Positions 7,790-14,926 of a stretch of 33,081 nucleotides of DNA are shown here, piece by piece; position 1 is the first letter of the stretch; the number at the start of each line of letters is the position of its first letter. The notes under the pieces were generated by a model, which had not been told where the DNA came from, did not search any database, and saw only the letters and a program-made list of their open reading frames with translations. The DNA is from Pseudonocardiaceae bacterium (GTDB lineage: Bacteria > Actinomycetota > Actinomycetes > Mycobacteriales > Pseudonocardiaceae). Location of the stretch: contig WHSZ01000068.1 in assembly GCA_009379845.1 (NCBI GenBank), forward strand, positions 1 to 33,081, in the 5' to 3' direction. The position numbers were made by a program, and so were the translations under genes.

Positions 7790-8531
7790 ATGCGGCAACC
7801 GGCATTTCGTCCCACACACGTCCATCAAGTTCACGACCAAGCGACTTGGGTGTGCGTCCGCCCCACTGCTTGAAGAAAAACGGCACACCCTCCGCCTGGC
7901 AGACGTCCCGGATGCCACGCGCCCACGTCAGGTCCATCGGCCGGTAACGCGGACCGGACTCCCCACCCGCTATCACCCAGGCGATGCCGTCCAGGTTGAT
8001 GCCATCCAGCGGCCCCAGCAAAGGCTCGCAGGACAAGAACCGGACCGCCGCCGGAACTGCACGCAGATCATCCACCCGTGAGAGCACATCGGCGTTCTCC
8101 ACAGATACACCCATCCACAGGTTGCGCGGCCAGTCCAGCCTCTCGGCAACGCGCCGAAGCCGCTTCGAGCGTTTGGTCAGCACCTGGTAAGTGTGTCTCG
8201 GGGTGTCCGCAATAACGGCAAACACGTCACGAACGAAACTCAGCGGCACCTTGGCATGGAACAGATCGGACATTGAGTTGACGAACACCACGCGCGGATT
8301 CCGCCAGCGATACGGCTCTTCGAGTGCCTGCGGGTGGATAGCGACGCCGAAGCCAGGGCCGGAAGTACGCGAGTCGCCATCGTTCTGATACTTGTCCGAG
8401 CCCATCGCCTTCAGTCGCGCAGAGAGCGCGAGTGCATAACACGAGTCGCATCCAGCCGAAATCTGGTCACAGCCCGTGGTGGGATTCCAGGTGACCTCGG
8501 TCCATTCGATCGCGGATCCCTGTTTGGCCAT
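7779..8531 (-). CDS. DUF5131 (phage Gp37/Gp68 family) three-Cys-motif protein
   Basis: A 250-residue protein. ATG at 8531 is used; an in-frame GTG one codon upstream is equally possible. It starts AKQGSAIEWTEVTWNPTTGC, the hallmark of the phage Gp37/Gp68 family. The three-Cys motif is C21-x6-C28-x2-C31 followed by Tyr. This spacing recalls radical-SAM cysteine clusters and probably binds an iron-sulfur cluster or metal. Further family marks are VFVNSMSDLFHAKVP, YQVLTKRSKRLR, WMGVSVEN, LSCEPLLGPL, VIAGGESGP and FFFKQWGG. These proteins occur in phages and mobile regions, paired with TcmP; their reaction is unknown. The gene converges on tcmP with an 11-base overlap of the 3' ends and is divergent from the small regulator at 8653 across a shared operator. 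Confidence 0.9.
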   Translation of the reverse strand: MAKQGSAIEWTEVTWNPTTGCDQISAGCDSCYALALSARLKAMGSDKYQNDGDSRTSGPGFGVAIHPQALEEPYRWRNPRVVFVNSMSDLFHAKVPLSFVRDVFAVIADTPRHTYQVLTKRSKRLRRVAERLDWPRNLWMGVSVENADVLSRVDDLRAVPAAVRFLSCEPLLGPLDGINLDGIAWVIAGGESGPRYRPMDLTWARGIRDVCQAEGVPFFFKQWGGRTPKSLGRELDGRVWDEMPVAASNG

Positions 8532-8607
8532 CACTCGCCGCCTTTCCGCCCGATCGTCAGCCTGTCGACCGCCTCACTGACGCGACCGATCGGGTTCCCG
8601 AAAGCGC

Positions 8608-8638
8608 CTATACTGAGAAACTTAGTTTCTGAGTATAG
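8608..8638. promoter_or_regulatory. Shared divergent promoter/operator of the three-Cys island
   Basis: Two 14-base arms, CTATACTGAGAAAC (8608-8621) and GTTTCTGAGTATAG (8625-8638), form an inverted repeat with one mismatch and a TTA spacer. Each arm carries a TATACT -10 hexamer, one on each strand (8609-8614 plus, 8637-8632 minus). These point toward the small regulator gene (8653) and the DUF5131 gene (8531). A dimeric regulator bound here would cover both promoters. No clear -35 boxes are visible, which would fit a regulated promoter. Confidence 0.75.
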
Positions 8639-8652
8639 AGGGAAGTGCCGAT

Positions 8653-8952
8653 ATGACCGAGGAGGCGCTCCGTCGACGTCGAGGGCCAAAACCGAACCCG
8701 AACAGGGGAACGCCGTCCGGATACCGCCTTACCGACCGGACACGCTTTGAGTTGCAGCTGGCTGCGGCATTCGTCGGCACTACTTCGCTTCAGGACACCA
8801 TCGCGCTCGCCGTGGATGAATTCCTGGCGAGCATGCGCCAGGTCGATGGTTACTCGGAGGCACTTCGAGCAGCCGAGACATCCCAGCAACGCCGCGCAGG
8901 CGTCCCCGCCTTGCCGTCTTCTGACCCCGATGACAACAGCTCGGAGTCCTGA
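8653..8952 (+). CDS. Small putative ribbon-helix-helix-like regulator of the tcmP/DUF5131 island
   Basis: A 99-residue protein with a GAGGGA ribosome site 6-11 bases before its ATG. The N-terminus is highly basic (RRRRGPKPNPNRG). A strand-like segment SGYRLTDRTRFELQLAAAF then leads into helices (TTSLQDTIALAVDEFLASM). This order resembles ribbon-helix-helix proteins: a short beta strand with alternating polar residues, a first helix, a turn and a second helix. The C-terminus is acidic and probably disordered. The gene is divergent from the DUF5131 gene, and its own -10 box lies in the near-perfect inverted repeat at 8608, so autoregulation and control of the island are likely. An antitoxin role is an alternative, but no toxin gene is adjacent. 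Family assignment is from pattern only. Confidence 0.7.
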   Translation: MTEEALRRRRGPKPNPNRGTPSGYRLTDRTRFELQLAAAFVGTTSLQDTIALAVDEFLASMRQVDGYSEALRAAETSQQRRAGVPALPSSDPDDNSSES

Positions 8953-8960
8953 AACGTCAG

Positions 8961-9107
8961 CTATTCATTACCGGTCGGCGCGTCGACCGACAGGCCGACG
9001 GGGCAGGCGACACCCGTGCCGCAGTAGCCGTCCGGCACCTTGTGCAGATACTGCTGGTGGTGGTTGTACCAGGCGACGTAGTCGGCGGTGAGGACGATCT
9101 TGATGTC
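8961..9107 (-). pseudogene. 3' fragment of a peptide methionine sulfoxide reductase (msrA) gene
   Basis: The minus strand reads YNHHQQYLHKVPDGYCG, TGVACPVGLSVDAPTGNE and stop, which matches the C-terminus of the intact MsrA encoded at 11376-12059 (YHQQYLHKVPDGYCGIGG, TGVACPIGLSVEAP). By eye about 90% of some 85 aligned bases agree, with a 9-base gap in the fragment. The upstream part of the gene, including the catalytic GCFWG, is missing. It is in the same orientation as the intact gene, so the two form direct repeats around the AraC/NmrA segment. The remaining bases of the 8953-9206 gap hold no gene. Confidence 0.8.
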
Positions 9108-9206
9108 CTGCCTGACCCCGGAATTTGGCCCTCCTGTCTTCCCCTGCAATCTGCTGGATTGACTCTGACAACCATCAAGGCGCCGGCTCCGCTCCAGGAC
9201 CGGCGG

Positions 9207-10163
9207 TCACGTCCGGTTGCGGTGGCGTTGTGGACTGATCCCGCGGGCTCGCTTGAAGGCGGCGCTGAACGCGAATGCGCTGCCATAACCAACCTGACGG
9301 GCTATAGAGTCAATCGTGGCGTCCGACTCCTTGAGGAGATCGGCGGCCAGGTCGATTCGCCACGCGGTGAGGTATGCCATTGGTGGCATGCCGACGAGGT
9401 CGGTGAAGCGGCGGGCCAATGTCGCTCGGGACACCCCGGTCCGCCCGGCGAGCGAGGTCACCGTCCAAGGATGGTCCTGGTGGCCGTGTATGAGGCGCAA
9501 GACGGGCCCAACGACGGGATCCCCGTTGGCTCGGTACCAGGGCGACGCATCGGCATCGGGCCTGATGAACCATGCGCGGAGGATGGCGACTAGCAGGAGA
9601 TCCAGAAGTCGTTCGAGCACGAGATCTTGGCCTGGCTCGTTTCGCACGGTCTCCCCGGCGAGTAGCGACACCAGCGCGGATTCGCCGTGGGCGGCCCTGG
9701 GGATGACCAGAAGCGGGGGCAACGCGCTGAGCAGGCGCGTGGCGATCTCGCCTGGTCGCCGGTATTTGCCGATCAGCAGCACCGAAGAGCCGTCCGCGCC
9801 GTCATCGCAGGTTCGCACGCCGTTGGCCCAGGTGCGCACCCCCGTGTCCGCGACCTCGGGCGGCTCCGCGCCGGCTGGGGTCGTCCGTCGGGGGCCGGGC
9901 TGAACGACCACCTGGATCGGAGTACGGGGATCATCGGCGAAGGTGAACGCGTCGGGGCCGCGCATCATCGCGATATCGCCTGCGTCCAGTCGGACCGCAT
10001 CGCCGGCACTGGGAACAACCCAGGGCATCCCGCGCAGGATCGCCACTACGCTGAGCGGTGCCCTGTCTCGTACCTGCACCGACCAGGGTGAGTTCTGGAT
10101 GGTCCGCAGCACAAACGCGCCCTTGGCCCTGGCTCCGTCGAGCAAGATCGACAAGGGGTCCAC
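9207..10163 (-). CDS. AraC-family transcriptional regulator with cupin-type sensor domain
   Basis: A 318-residue protein starting at GTG (10163), chosen because it gives MDPLSILLDGARAKGAFVLR, a typical start for this group; longer starts would run into the divergent gene at 10246. The N-terminal half is a cupin-like AraC-binding domain (LDAGDIAMMRGPDAFTF). The C-terminus has the two helix-turn-helix units of AraC proteins (WTVTSLAGRTGVSRATLARR and IDSIARQVGYGSAFAFSAAF, then RGISPQRHR). It is divergent from the NmrA-type reductase gene, a common arrangement in which the regulator activates that gene in response to redox or xenobiotic stress. Nothing in the sequence identifies the inducer. Confidence 0.88.
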   Translation of the reverse strand: MDPLSILLDGARAKGAFVLRTIQNSPWSVQVRDRAPLSVVAILRGMPWVVPSAGDAVRLDAGDIAMMRGPDAFTFADDPRTPIQVVVQPGPRRTTPAGAEPPEVADTGVRTWANGVRTCDDGADGSSVLLIGKYRRPGEIATRLLSALPPLLVIPRAAHGESALVSLLAGETVRNEPGQDLVLERLLDLLLVAILRAWFIRPDADASPWYRANGDPVVGPVLRLIHGHQDHPWTVTSLAGRTGVSRATLARRFTDLVGMPPMAYLTAWRIDLAADLLKESDATIDSIARQVGYGSAFAFSAAFKRARGISPQRHRNRT

Positions 10164-10245
10164 CGGCGTAGTGTAAGACGGACCCTTATGGACCTGCGAG
10201 CCTCGACCATGGCCCGTAGCCCGGCGTTCCGGTGGACTGTGGATC

Positions 10246-11100
10246 ATGACAGCGACTGCGCCAGCAACGTTAGTCCTCGCGGGGACAGGGAAGACCGGAC
10301 GCCGCGTCGTGTCCGGGCTCGTAGCGCGTGACTTTCCGGTACGGGTTGGCTCACGGCGCGCCGATCCGCCTTTCGACTGGCAGGACGACACCACGTGGGA
10401 ACCCGCGCTACGAGGCATGGACGCGGCTTATGTGGCCTTCTATCCTGACGCGGCGTTCCCCGGCGCGGCCAGGACCGTGGGTTCCTTCGCAAACCTGGCA
10501 GTGGCCTGCGGCGTCCGGCGCCTCGTCCTGCTTGCTGACCGCGGTGCTGACGAGGCCGAGCGGTGCGAACAGGCGGTGCGGGACTCGGGCGCAGAGTGGA
10601 CCATCGTGCGGGCGGGGTTCATCACGCAGAACTTCAGCGAGGCGTTCCTCGTAGAACTGGTCCGGGCCGGTGTGGTCGCACTTCCGGCTGGCGACGTCGC
10701 GGAACCGTTCACTGACGCAGAGGACATCGCGAATGTCGCCGTCGCGGCGCTGACCGAGAACGGCCATGCCGGCCGGATCCACGACGTGACCGGACCACGA
10801 CTGCTCACCTTCGCCGATGCCGTCGGCGAGATAGCGAGGGTGACCCGCAGGGAGGTTCGTTATCTGTCGGTCACGCCCGAGCAGTTCGTCTCGTCCCTGA
10901 CCGGACGAGGCGTGCCGGCCGAGTACGCGACGCAACTGGCCAGCCTGATGGTCGAGGTCTTCGACGGGCGCAGGTCCAACGTGACCGACACCGTCGAGCG
11001 CATTCTCGGCCGGCCGCCCCGCGACTTCGCGGAGTATGCACACGAGACAGCCGCAACCGGTGTCTGGGATGCCCATGCTGCGTCTTCTGGTGGAGCCTGA
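10246..11100 (+). CDS. NmrA-family NAD(P)-binding oxidoreductase
   Basis: A 284-residue atypical short-chain dehydrogenase. LVLAGTGKTGRRVVSGL (about 9-25) is the NmrA-type nucleotide loop (GxGxTG). SRRADPP at the end of the second strand suggests NADP preference. Later motifs include AAYVAFYPD, VRRLVLLADRGADEAE, WTIVRAGFITQNFSEAFL and EPFTDAEDIANVAVAAL, as in NAD(P)H:quinone reductase (QorB)-like and NmrA-like proteins. These act as quinone or carbonyl reductases or as redox sensors; which applies here is unknown. The gene is divergent from an AraC regulator and is followed two bases later by a small membrane protein gene, so a two-gene unit is likely. Confidence 0.87.
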   Translation: MTATAPATLVLAGTGKTGRRVVSGLVARDFPVRVGSRRADPPFDWQDDTTWEPALRGMDAAYVAFYPDAAFPGAARTVGSFANLAVACGVRRLVLLADRGADEAERCEQAVRDSGAEWTIVRAGFITQNFSEAFLVELVRAGVVALPAGDVAEPFTDAEDIANVAVAALTENGHAGRIHDVTGPRLLTFADAVGEIARVTRREVRYLSVTPEQFVSSLTGRGVPAEYATQLASLMVEVFDGRRSNVTDTVERILGRPPRDFAEYAHETAATGVWDAHAASSGGA

Positions 11101-11101
11101 C

Positions 11102-11533
11102 GTGCTCGGGAAGTCAGAACACAGCTCGACCAGACCCAACAAGACCACCGGCGGCCACGGTCGTCAGCGCCTGGTTCAAGCGCTCGCCACGTGGCTGTCG
11201 ATCTACCCGGCCCTGACCCTCGCGTTATGGCTCTTCGAACATCTCGGCTTTTCGCAGCTCGCCCTGCCGCTGCGCACGCTCATCCTGACCGCCGTACTCG
11301 TACCCGCCATCGTCTACGTACTGGTCAGCAACCCCGACAACGATCGGTCAAGAAGTAGCAGCACAGTCCCGTCCGTCACCCATCGCTGGTCGGCGCCTCG
11401 ACCGACAGGCCGATCGGGCATGCGACACCCGTGCCGCCGATGCCGCAGTAGCCGTCCGGAACCTTGTGCAGGTACTGCTGGTGGTAGTCCTCGGCGTAGT
11501 AGAACTCGCCGAGCGGCGCGATCTCGGTGGTGA
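11102..11533 (+). CDS. Small two-helix membrane protein with 3' end running into msrA
   Basis: A 143-residue reading frame beginning at GTG 11102, one base after the NmrA-type stop and preceded by GGTGGAG. After a polar N-terminus it has two hydrophobic segments (LATWLSIYPALTLALWLFEHLG and LPLRTLILTAVLVPAIVYVLVS). The Tyr-Pro and LPLRTL pattern is like the membrane tail of some actinobacterial antibiotic-biosynthesis-monooxygenase-type proteins. The first 90 or so residues look genuine. The last 50 are read antisense through the 3' end of msrA (11376-11533) and are Arg-rich, so the natural C-terminus was probably lost at the junction. The membrane part is well supported; the exact end is not. 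Confidence 0.5.
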   Translation: MLGKSEHSSTRPNKTTGGHGRQRLVQALATWLSIYPALTLALWLFEHLGFSQLALPLRTLILTAVLVPAIVYVLVSNPDNDRSRSSSTVPSVTHRWSAPRPTGRSGMRHPCRRCRSSRPEPCAGTAGGSPRRSRTRRAARSRW

Positions 11534-12059
11534 CCTCGCCGTGCCCCTCGCGGCGCAGCACCCCGCCGTACGCCTCGCGGGAGGACTCGGCGGCCGCGCG
11601 CTGGCCCTCATCGGCCCAGTAGATCGCCGAACGGTATTGCGACCCGATGTCGTTGCCCTGCCGCATGCCCTGCGTCGGGTCGTGGCCCTCCCAGAACACC
11701 CGCAGCAGATCGACGTAGGACACCTCGGAGGGGGAGAACACCACGAGCACCACCTCGGCATGCCCGGTCATCCCGGTGCACACCTCTTGATACGTCGGGT
11801 TGGGTGTGTACCCGCCCGCGTAACCGACCGCGGTCGCGTACACCTCGGGCATCCGCCAGAACAATCGCTCAGCGCCCCAGAAGCAGCCCATCCCGAACAC
11901 CGCACGTGCCGTGCCCTCCGGAAACGGCGGCACGATCCGCCGGTCCGGCAAGACCGCGTGCCGCTCGGGTACCGGCAGCGGCTCCGCCCGCCCTGGCAAC
12001 GCCTGCGCGGCATCCACCATCGCCGTCTTGTCTCGCCCAAAGCCCGCCATAAAAGCCAT
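11376..12059 (-). CDS. msrA: Peptide-methionine (S)-S-oxide reductase MsrA
   Basis: A 227-residue enzyme that repairs oxidised methionine. The catalytic motif GCFWG is present (Cys59), followed by GYAGG, GHAEVVLVVF, YVDLLRVFWEGHDPTQ, NDIGSQYRSAIY and EDYHQQYL, all diagnostic for MsrA. Two C-terminal Cys residues (C205 and C214 in GYCGIGGTGVACPIG) can act as resolving cysteines. ATG at 12059 is chosen; an ATG three codons later is possible, and longer starts add nothing conserved. A partial second copy lies at 8961. The 3' end is overlapped antisense by the small membrane protein frame. Confidence 0.95.
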   Translation of the reverse strand: MAFMAGFGRDKTAMVDAAQALPGRAEPLPVPERHAVLPDRRIVPPFPEGTARAVFGMGCFWGAERLFWRMPEVYATAVGYAGGYTPNPTYQEVCTGMTGHAEVVLVVFSPSEVSYVDLLRVFWEGHDPTQGMRQGNDIGSQYRSAIYWADEGQRAAAESSREAYGGVLRREGHGEVTTEIAPLGEFYYAEDYHQQYLHKVPDGYCGIGGTGVACPIGLSVEAPTSDG

Positions 12060-12116
12060 ACCCACACTGTACGAGCGCGGCCCAGCCACTACGCCCAAGT
12101 GTGACCCGACGGGCGG

Positions 12117-13067
12117 TCAGCCGGGCACGAGCAGGATCCACACCGGGCCGCGGGCCATCGGCAGGCGGGCGCCATCGGTGCTGGTGAACGTGGTCGGCGC
12201 GGAACCATCAGGCCGGGACCAGCGGGCCGTGAAGCGCCGGCCGTCACGCAGCACCACGGCATCCCCGCTGCCGACCGAGCGCACCACCGGGGAGGCGTTC
12301 CCCGACGCGTCCCGGACCGACGAGCCGCCGCGCAGGCCGACCCGCTGCACCACCACGGTCGCCGCGCCGACCCGGCCCGACTCGCCGGACGTCAACGGTG
12401 TGCCGTCCATGGAAACCAGCCACCGACCTGCCCGTGCCGACCAGGTGAAGTCGTAGGACGCCGCGCGGTACGCCACGTGCTGCGCGCCAACCGGACGGCC
12501 ACCCGGAGGTGCCGGACCCACCGAACGGGCAGGCGAGGCTCCGGTGCGGGCCGGCAGCAGGCTGGGCCGCAGGTACAGGTTGTGCGGGGAGGGCCGGACG
12601 CCGCTGCGGTAATACGCACCGGGGGCCTGCCGGGGCGAGGCCAGCACCAGCGGCGCGCGGGCCAGCAGGGAACGTAGCTCCGGCGCCGCACCCGAGTGCG
12701 CCAGCACCGGGCGGCGGTAGGCGGCGAGCAGCTGCACGTCGGTTTCGCGTGCGCTGCGCACCGGGCCGACGACATCCGGCAATCGCCCGGTGTACACGGC
12801 GGCAAGCCTGGTCAGCCCGCCCTCGACGGGCTCGACGTACACGGTGCTGGCCGAGCCGAGCCCGGTCTGCGGCCGGGCCGCCGACACGTTGTCGATCTTC
12901 ACGACCAGCGCACCCGGCCCGGTGGGTGGCGCGGGCGCGGACGGCCGCGGCGAGCCCGCGGGCGGGGTGGTGCTTGGTGCGTCCCGTGGCAACAGCATGA
13001 TCACGACAGCGACGACAGCCACGGCAAGCAACGCCGCGATCACGGCGTCCCACTTGCGCAAGCCCAT
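12117..13067 (-). CDS. DUF3048 domain membrane-anchored secreted protein
   Basis: A 316-residue protein if the ATG at 13067 is used (an in-frame ATG at 13121 would add 18 residues; neither has a clear ribosome site). One membrane helix near the N-terminus (about 8-26), a Pro-rich linker, then the outside domain. The DUF3048 pattern is clear: VKIDNVSAARPQTGL, STVYVEPVEGGLTRLAAVY, VGPVRSARETDVQLLAAY. The second half (FTWSARAGRWLVSMDG, VVLRDGRRFTARWSRPDG, GPVWILLVPG) is the DUF3048 C-terminal domain. Members such as Bacillus YerB are surface proteins of unknown reaction. It is divergent from the glycan-cluster operon, so a cell-surface role is plausible. Confidence 0.88.
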   Translation of the reverse strand: MGLRKWDAVIAALLAVAVVAVVIMLLPRDAPSTTPPAGSPRPSAPAPPTGPGALVVKIDNVSAARPQTGLGSASTVYVEPVEGGLTRLAAVYTGRLPDVVGPVRSARETDVQLLAAYRRPVLAHSGAAPELRSLLARAPLVLASPRQAPGAYYRSGVRPSPHNLYLRPSLLPARTGASPARSVGPAPPGGRPVGAQHVAYRAASYDFTWSARAGRWLVSMDGTPLTSGESGRVGAATVVVQRVGLRGGSSVRDASGNASPVVRSVGSGDAVVLRDGRRFTARWSRPDGSAPTTFTSTDGARLPMARGPVWILLVPG

Positions 13068-13232
13068 ACTTCTGGATAGCCCAGCCGGCGCCGCGTGAAC
13101 AGGGCGCAACGGCTGAATCATCGAGCTGATGGCGGTGTTTTTCCGGCCGAACGGCACGTCAAGCTCCCACCAACCGAGCCGAAATCGCGATACCTGTACA
13201 CGCAGCGGCGCGGATCGAGCACCATTAGGCCC

Positions 13233-13877
13233 GTGCGGAGGCGTGTGCGAGCCGGGCGGGCCGTGGGTGTGGTGTGCACCCTGCTCGTTCTGCTGGCCGT
13301 GGCGCTTGCCGGTTACCTCGCCTGGGGCGACGGGTCGAACCCGGTGTACACCAAGTACCACGTCAGCACGCCCGACCTGGAACCACGACGGCCGGAGCCG
13401 GTCACCCCACCCGATCCGCTGGTTCGGCCGGCAGGATCGATCGTCATGGACAGGGACGGGCGGCCGGGCGATTTCTTCGGCAAGTCCTCGCTGACCAAGC
13501 GCGAGGTCTGGCTGCTGGTGCGCAACGGCGTCGCGCAGATGCAGGCCATCATCACCAAGGACCGCGGCACGACGCGCGCGGTCTGGCGGTTCACGGTGCG
13601 GGACAGCGACGATCCGCGCCGCGCCCGCGACGCCCTCGATGAGCTGTACGAGCGCGGCGGCTACCAGGTGCGGCCAACCAGGCACCCCGGCGTCCGGGTC
13701 CGGCGCATCGCCAACCCGGCCGACCAGCGGGACATCACGGCGTACCGCTCGCATTACGTCCGCGGACGCGACGTGCTACGCGTGGAGGTCTACGGCGCGA
13801 ACGCGCCGGTCGTGGAGTCCGCGTTCCGCCGCCTGCTTGACAAGCAGGTCGACGCGTTCCCCGCGGGGCGCCGATGA
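13233..13877 (+). CDS. Single-pass anchored secreted protein, first gene of the glycan operon
   Basis: A 214-residue protein starting at GTG 13233 (VRRRVRAGRAVGVV), the first start that places basic residues directly before the membrane helix (about 10-30). The outer region starts with a Pro-rich stretch (LEPRRPEPVTPPDPLVRP) and continues as a domain of about 150 residues with VWRFTVRDSDDPRRARDALDELYERGGYQV and a final FRRLLDKQVDAFP helix. This layout, including a helix after a pairwise summed-index-like segment, resembles the secreted domains of the proteins at 16161 and 20304, but sequence identity is low. The function is not recognised. Its stop overlaps the next gene start by four bases (ATGA), so translation is coupled to the acyltransferase-like protein. 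The DUF3048 gene is divergent. Confidence 0.75.
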   Translation: MRRRVRAGRAVGVVCTLLVLLAVALAGYLAWGDGSNPVYTKYHVSTPDLEPRRPEPVTPPDPLVRPAGSIVMDRDGRPGDFFGKSSLTKREVWLLVRNGVAQMQAIITKDRGTTRAVWRFTVRDSDDPRRARDALDELYERGGYQVRPTRHPGVRVRRIANPADQRDITAYRSHYVRGRDVLRVEVYGANAPVVESAFRRLLDKQVDAFPAGRR

Positions 13878-14926
13878 TCGAGACCGCGACCGTCCCCCGG
13901 CTGCGCCCGGTGGCAGCCGAACCGGCGGTGACCCTGCTTCGCGCCGCCGCGGCCGTGCTGGTCGTCTACGGCTACCTCGTCGGGTTATGGGTGGATCGCC
14001 AAGACGCCTACCTCGGGCTGGTGGACGTGCTGCGCCGCTGGGTGAACCGGCCGTTCGGGCTGGGTGAGGACTTCGGGCCGTTCGGGGTGATGCTGCTGCT
14101 CGCCGCGTGCGGCTACGTGTCAGGGCGCGGTGCGTGGGGGCGGCTGGCGCGGCTGTACGTGCCGGTGGTGCTGGTGACCGCGACCGCGGGTGCGCTGCTC
14201 ACCGCGGGCGCGCGGGTGTGGACCGAGCCGGCCACGTCCACCGTGAACGTCCCCCGCCTGCTCGGCAACGTGAGCCTGGTGAGTCACCTGCTGCCGGACG
14301 CCGCGGTGCTGGTGCCACTCGCCTGGGTGGTGCTGCTTGCCATGTGCGGCGCGCTGGCCTCCGCCGCTGCCGCACGGCTACGGCCTGGCTGGGTGTTGCC
14401 GGCCGGGCAGCTCGCCGTGGTGGCGGCACTGGTGGTGCTGGGTTCGTGGCGCCACGAGCTTCGGGAGCTGGCCGGGCACGCATCCTTCTACCCGATGGTG
14501 GTGGCGGGGCAGCTGGTGTACCTGGCCCGCTCGCGGGCGGTCCCGGTGTGGCTAGCCGGGCTGCTCGGCACGCTGTGCTGGGCGCTGGTGGCGGTCGCGG
14601 AGCCGTTGCTCCCCGAGTTGACCGGCTGGTGGTATCCGGTGGCCGCGGCCTACGCCGGCCTGCTGCTCACCGTCGCGGTGCTCACCCAGGGGCGGGTGGC
14701 GGCGGCGTTCGCGGCAAGCCCGGTGGTGCGCTGGGCCTCCGACCGGGTGTGGTGGCTGGTGCTGCTGCCCGGCGCGGTCGGCTGGCCGGTGGTTGCCGTG
14801 GTGGACCTGCCGGTGGGCGTCGGCATCCTGCTGGCCGTGCTCGGCACGGTGCTGGCCGCCGAGCTGGGCTACTGGCTGGTGCGGCTGGCGTGGTCGGCTG
14901 GTGGACGGCGGTGGGAGCAGGTATGA
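13874..14926 (+). CDS. Acyltransferase-3-like membrane protein lacking the catalytic His
   Basis: A 350-residue, about ten-helix membrane protein. Its first helix, LLRAAAAVLVVYGYLVGLW (21-39), lines up with the acyltransferase-3 helix of the next gene (VLRVICSIAVVYNHLANW), but the catalytic His position is Tyr34. The following FGPFGVMLLLAACGYVSGRGAWGRLARLYVP corresponds to the family's FFvLSGfl and Arg-rich loop. It is therefore best read as an inactive-looking acyltransferase-3 relative. It overlaps both neighbours by four bases (ATGA), so the two membrane proteins are coupled and may form a pair. It could also be an unrelated polytopic protein with a similar helix pattern. Confidence 0.65.
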   Translation: MIETATVPRLRPVAAEPAVTLLRAAAAVLVVYGYLVGLWVDRQDAYLGLVDVLRRWVNRPFGLGEDFGPFGVMLLLAACGYVSGRGAWGRLARLYVPVVLVTATAGALLTAGARVWTEPATSTVNVPRLLGNVSLVSHLLPDAAVLVPLAWVVLLAMCGALASAAAARLRPGWVLPAGQLAVVAALVVLGSWRHELRELAGHASFYPMVVAGQLVYLARSRAVPVWLAGLLGTLCWALVAVAEPLLPELTGWWYPVAAAYAGLLLTVAVLTQGRVAAAFAASPVVRWASDRVWWLVLLPGAVGWPVVAVVDLPVGVGILLAVLGTVLAAELGYWLVRLAWSAGGRRWEQV

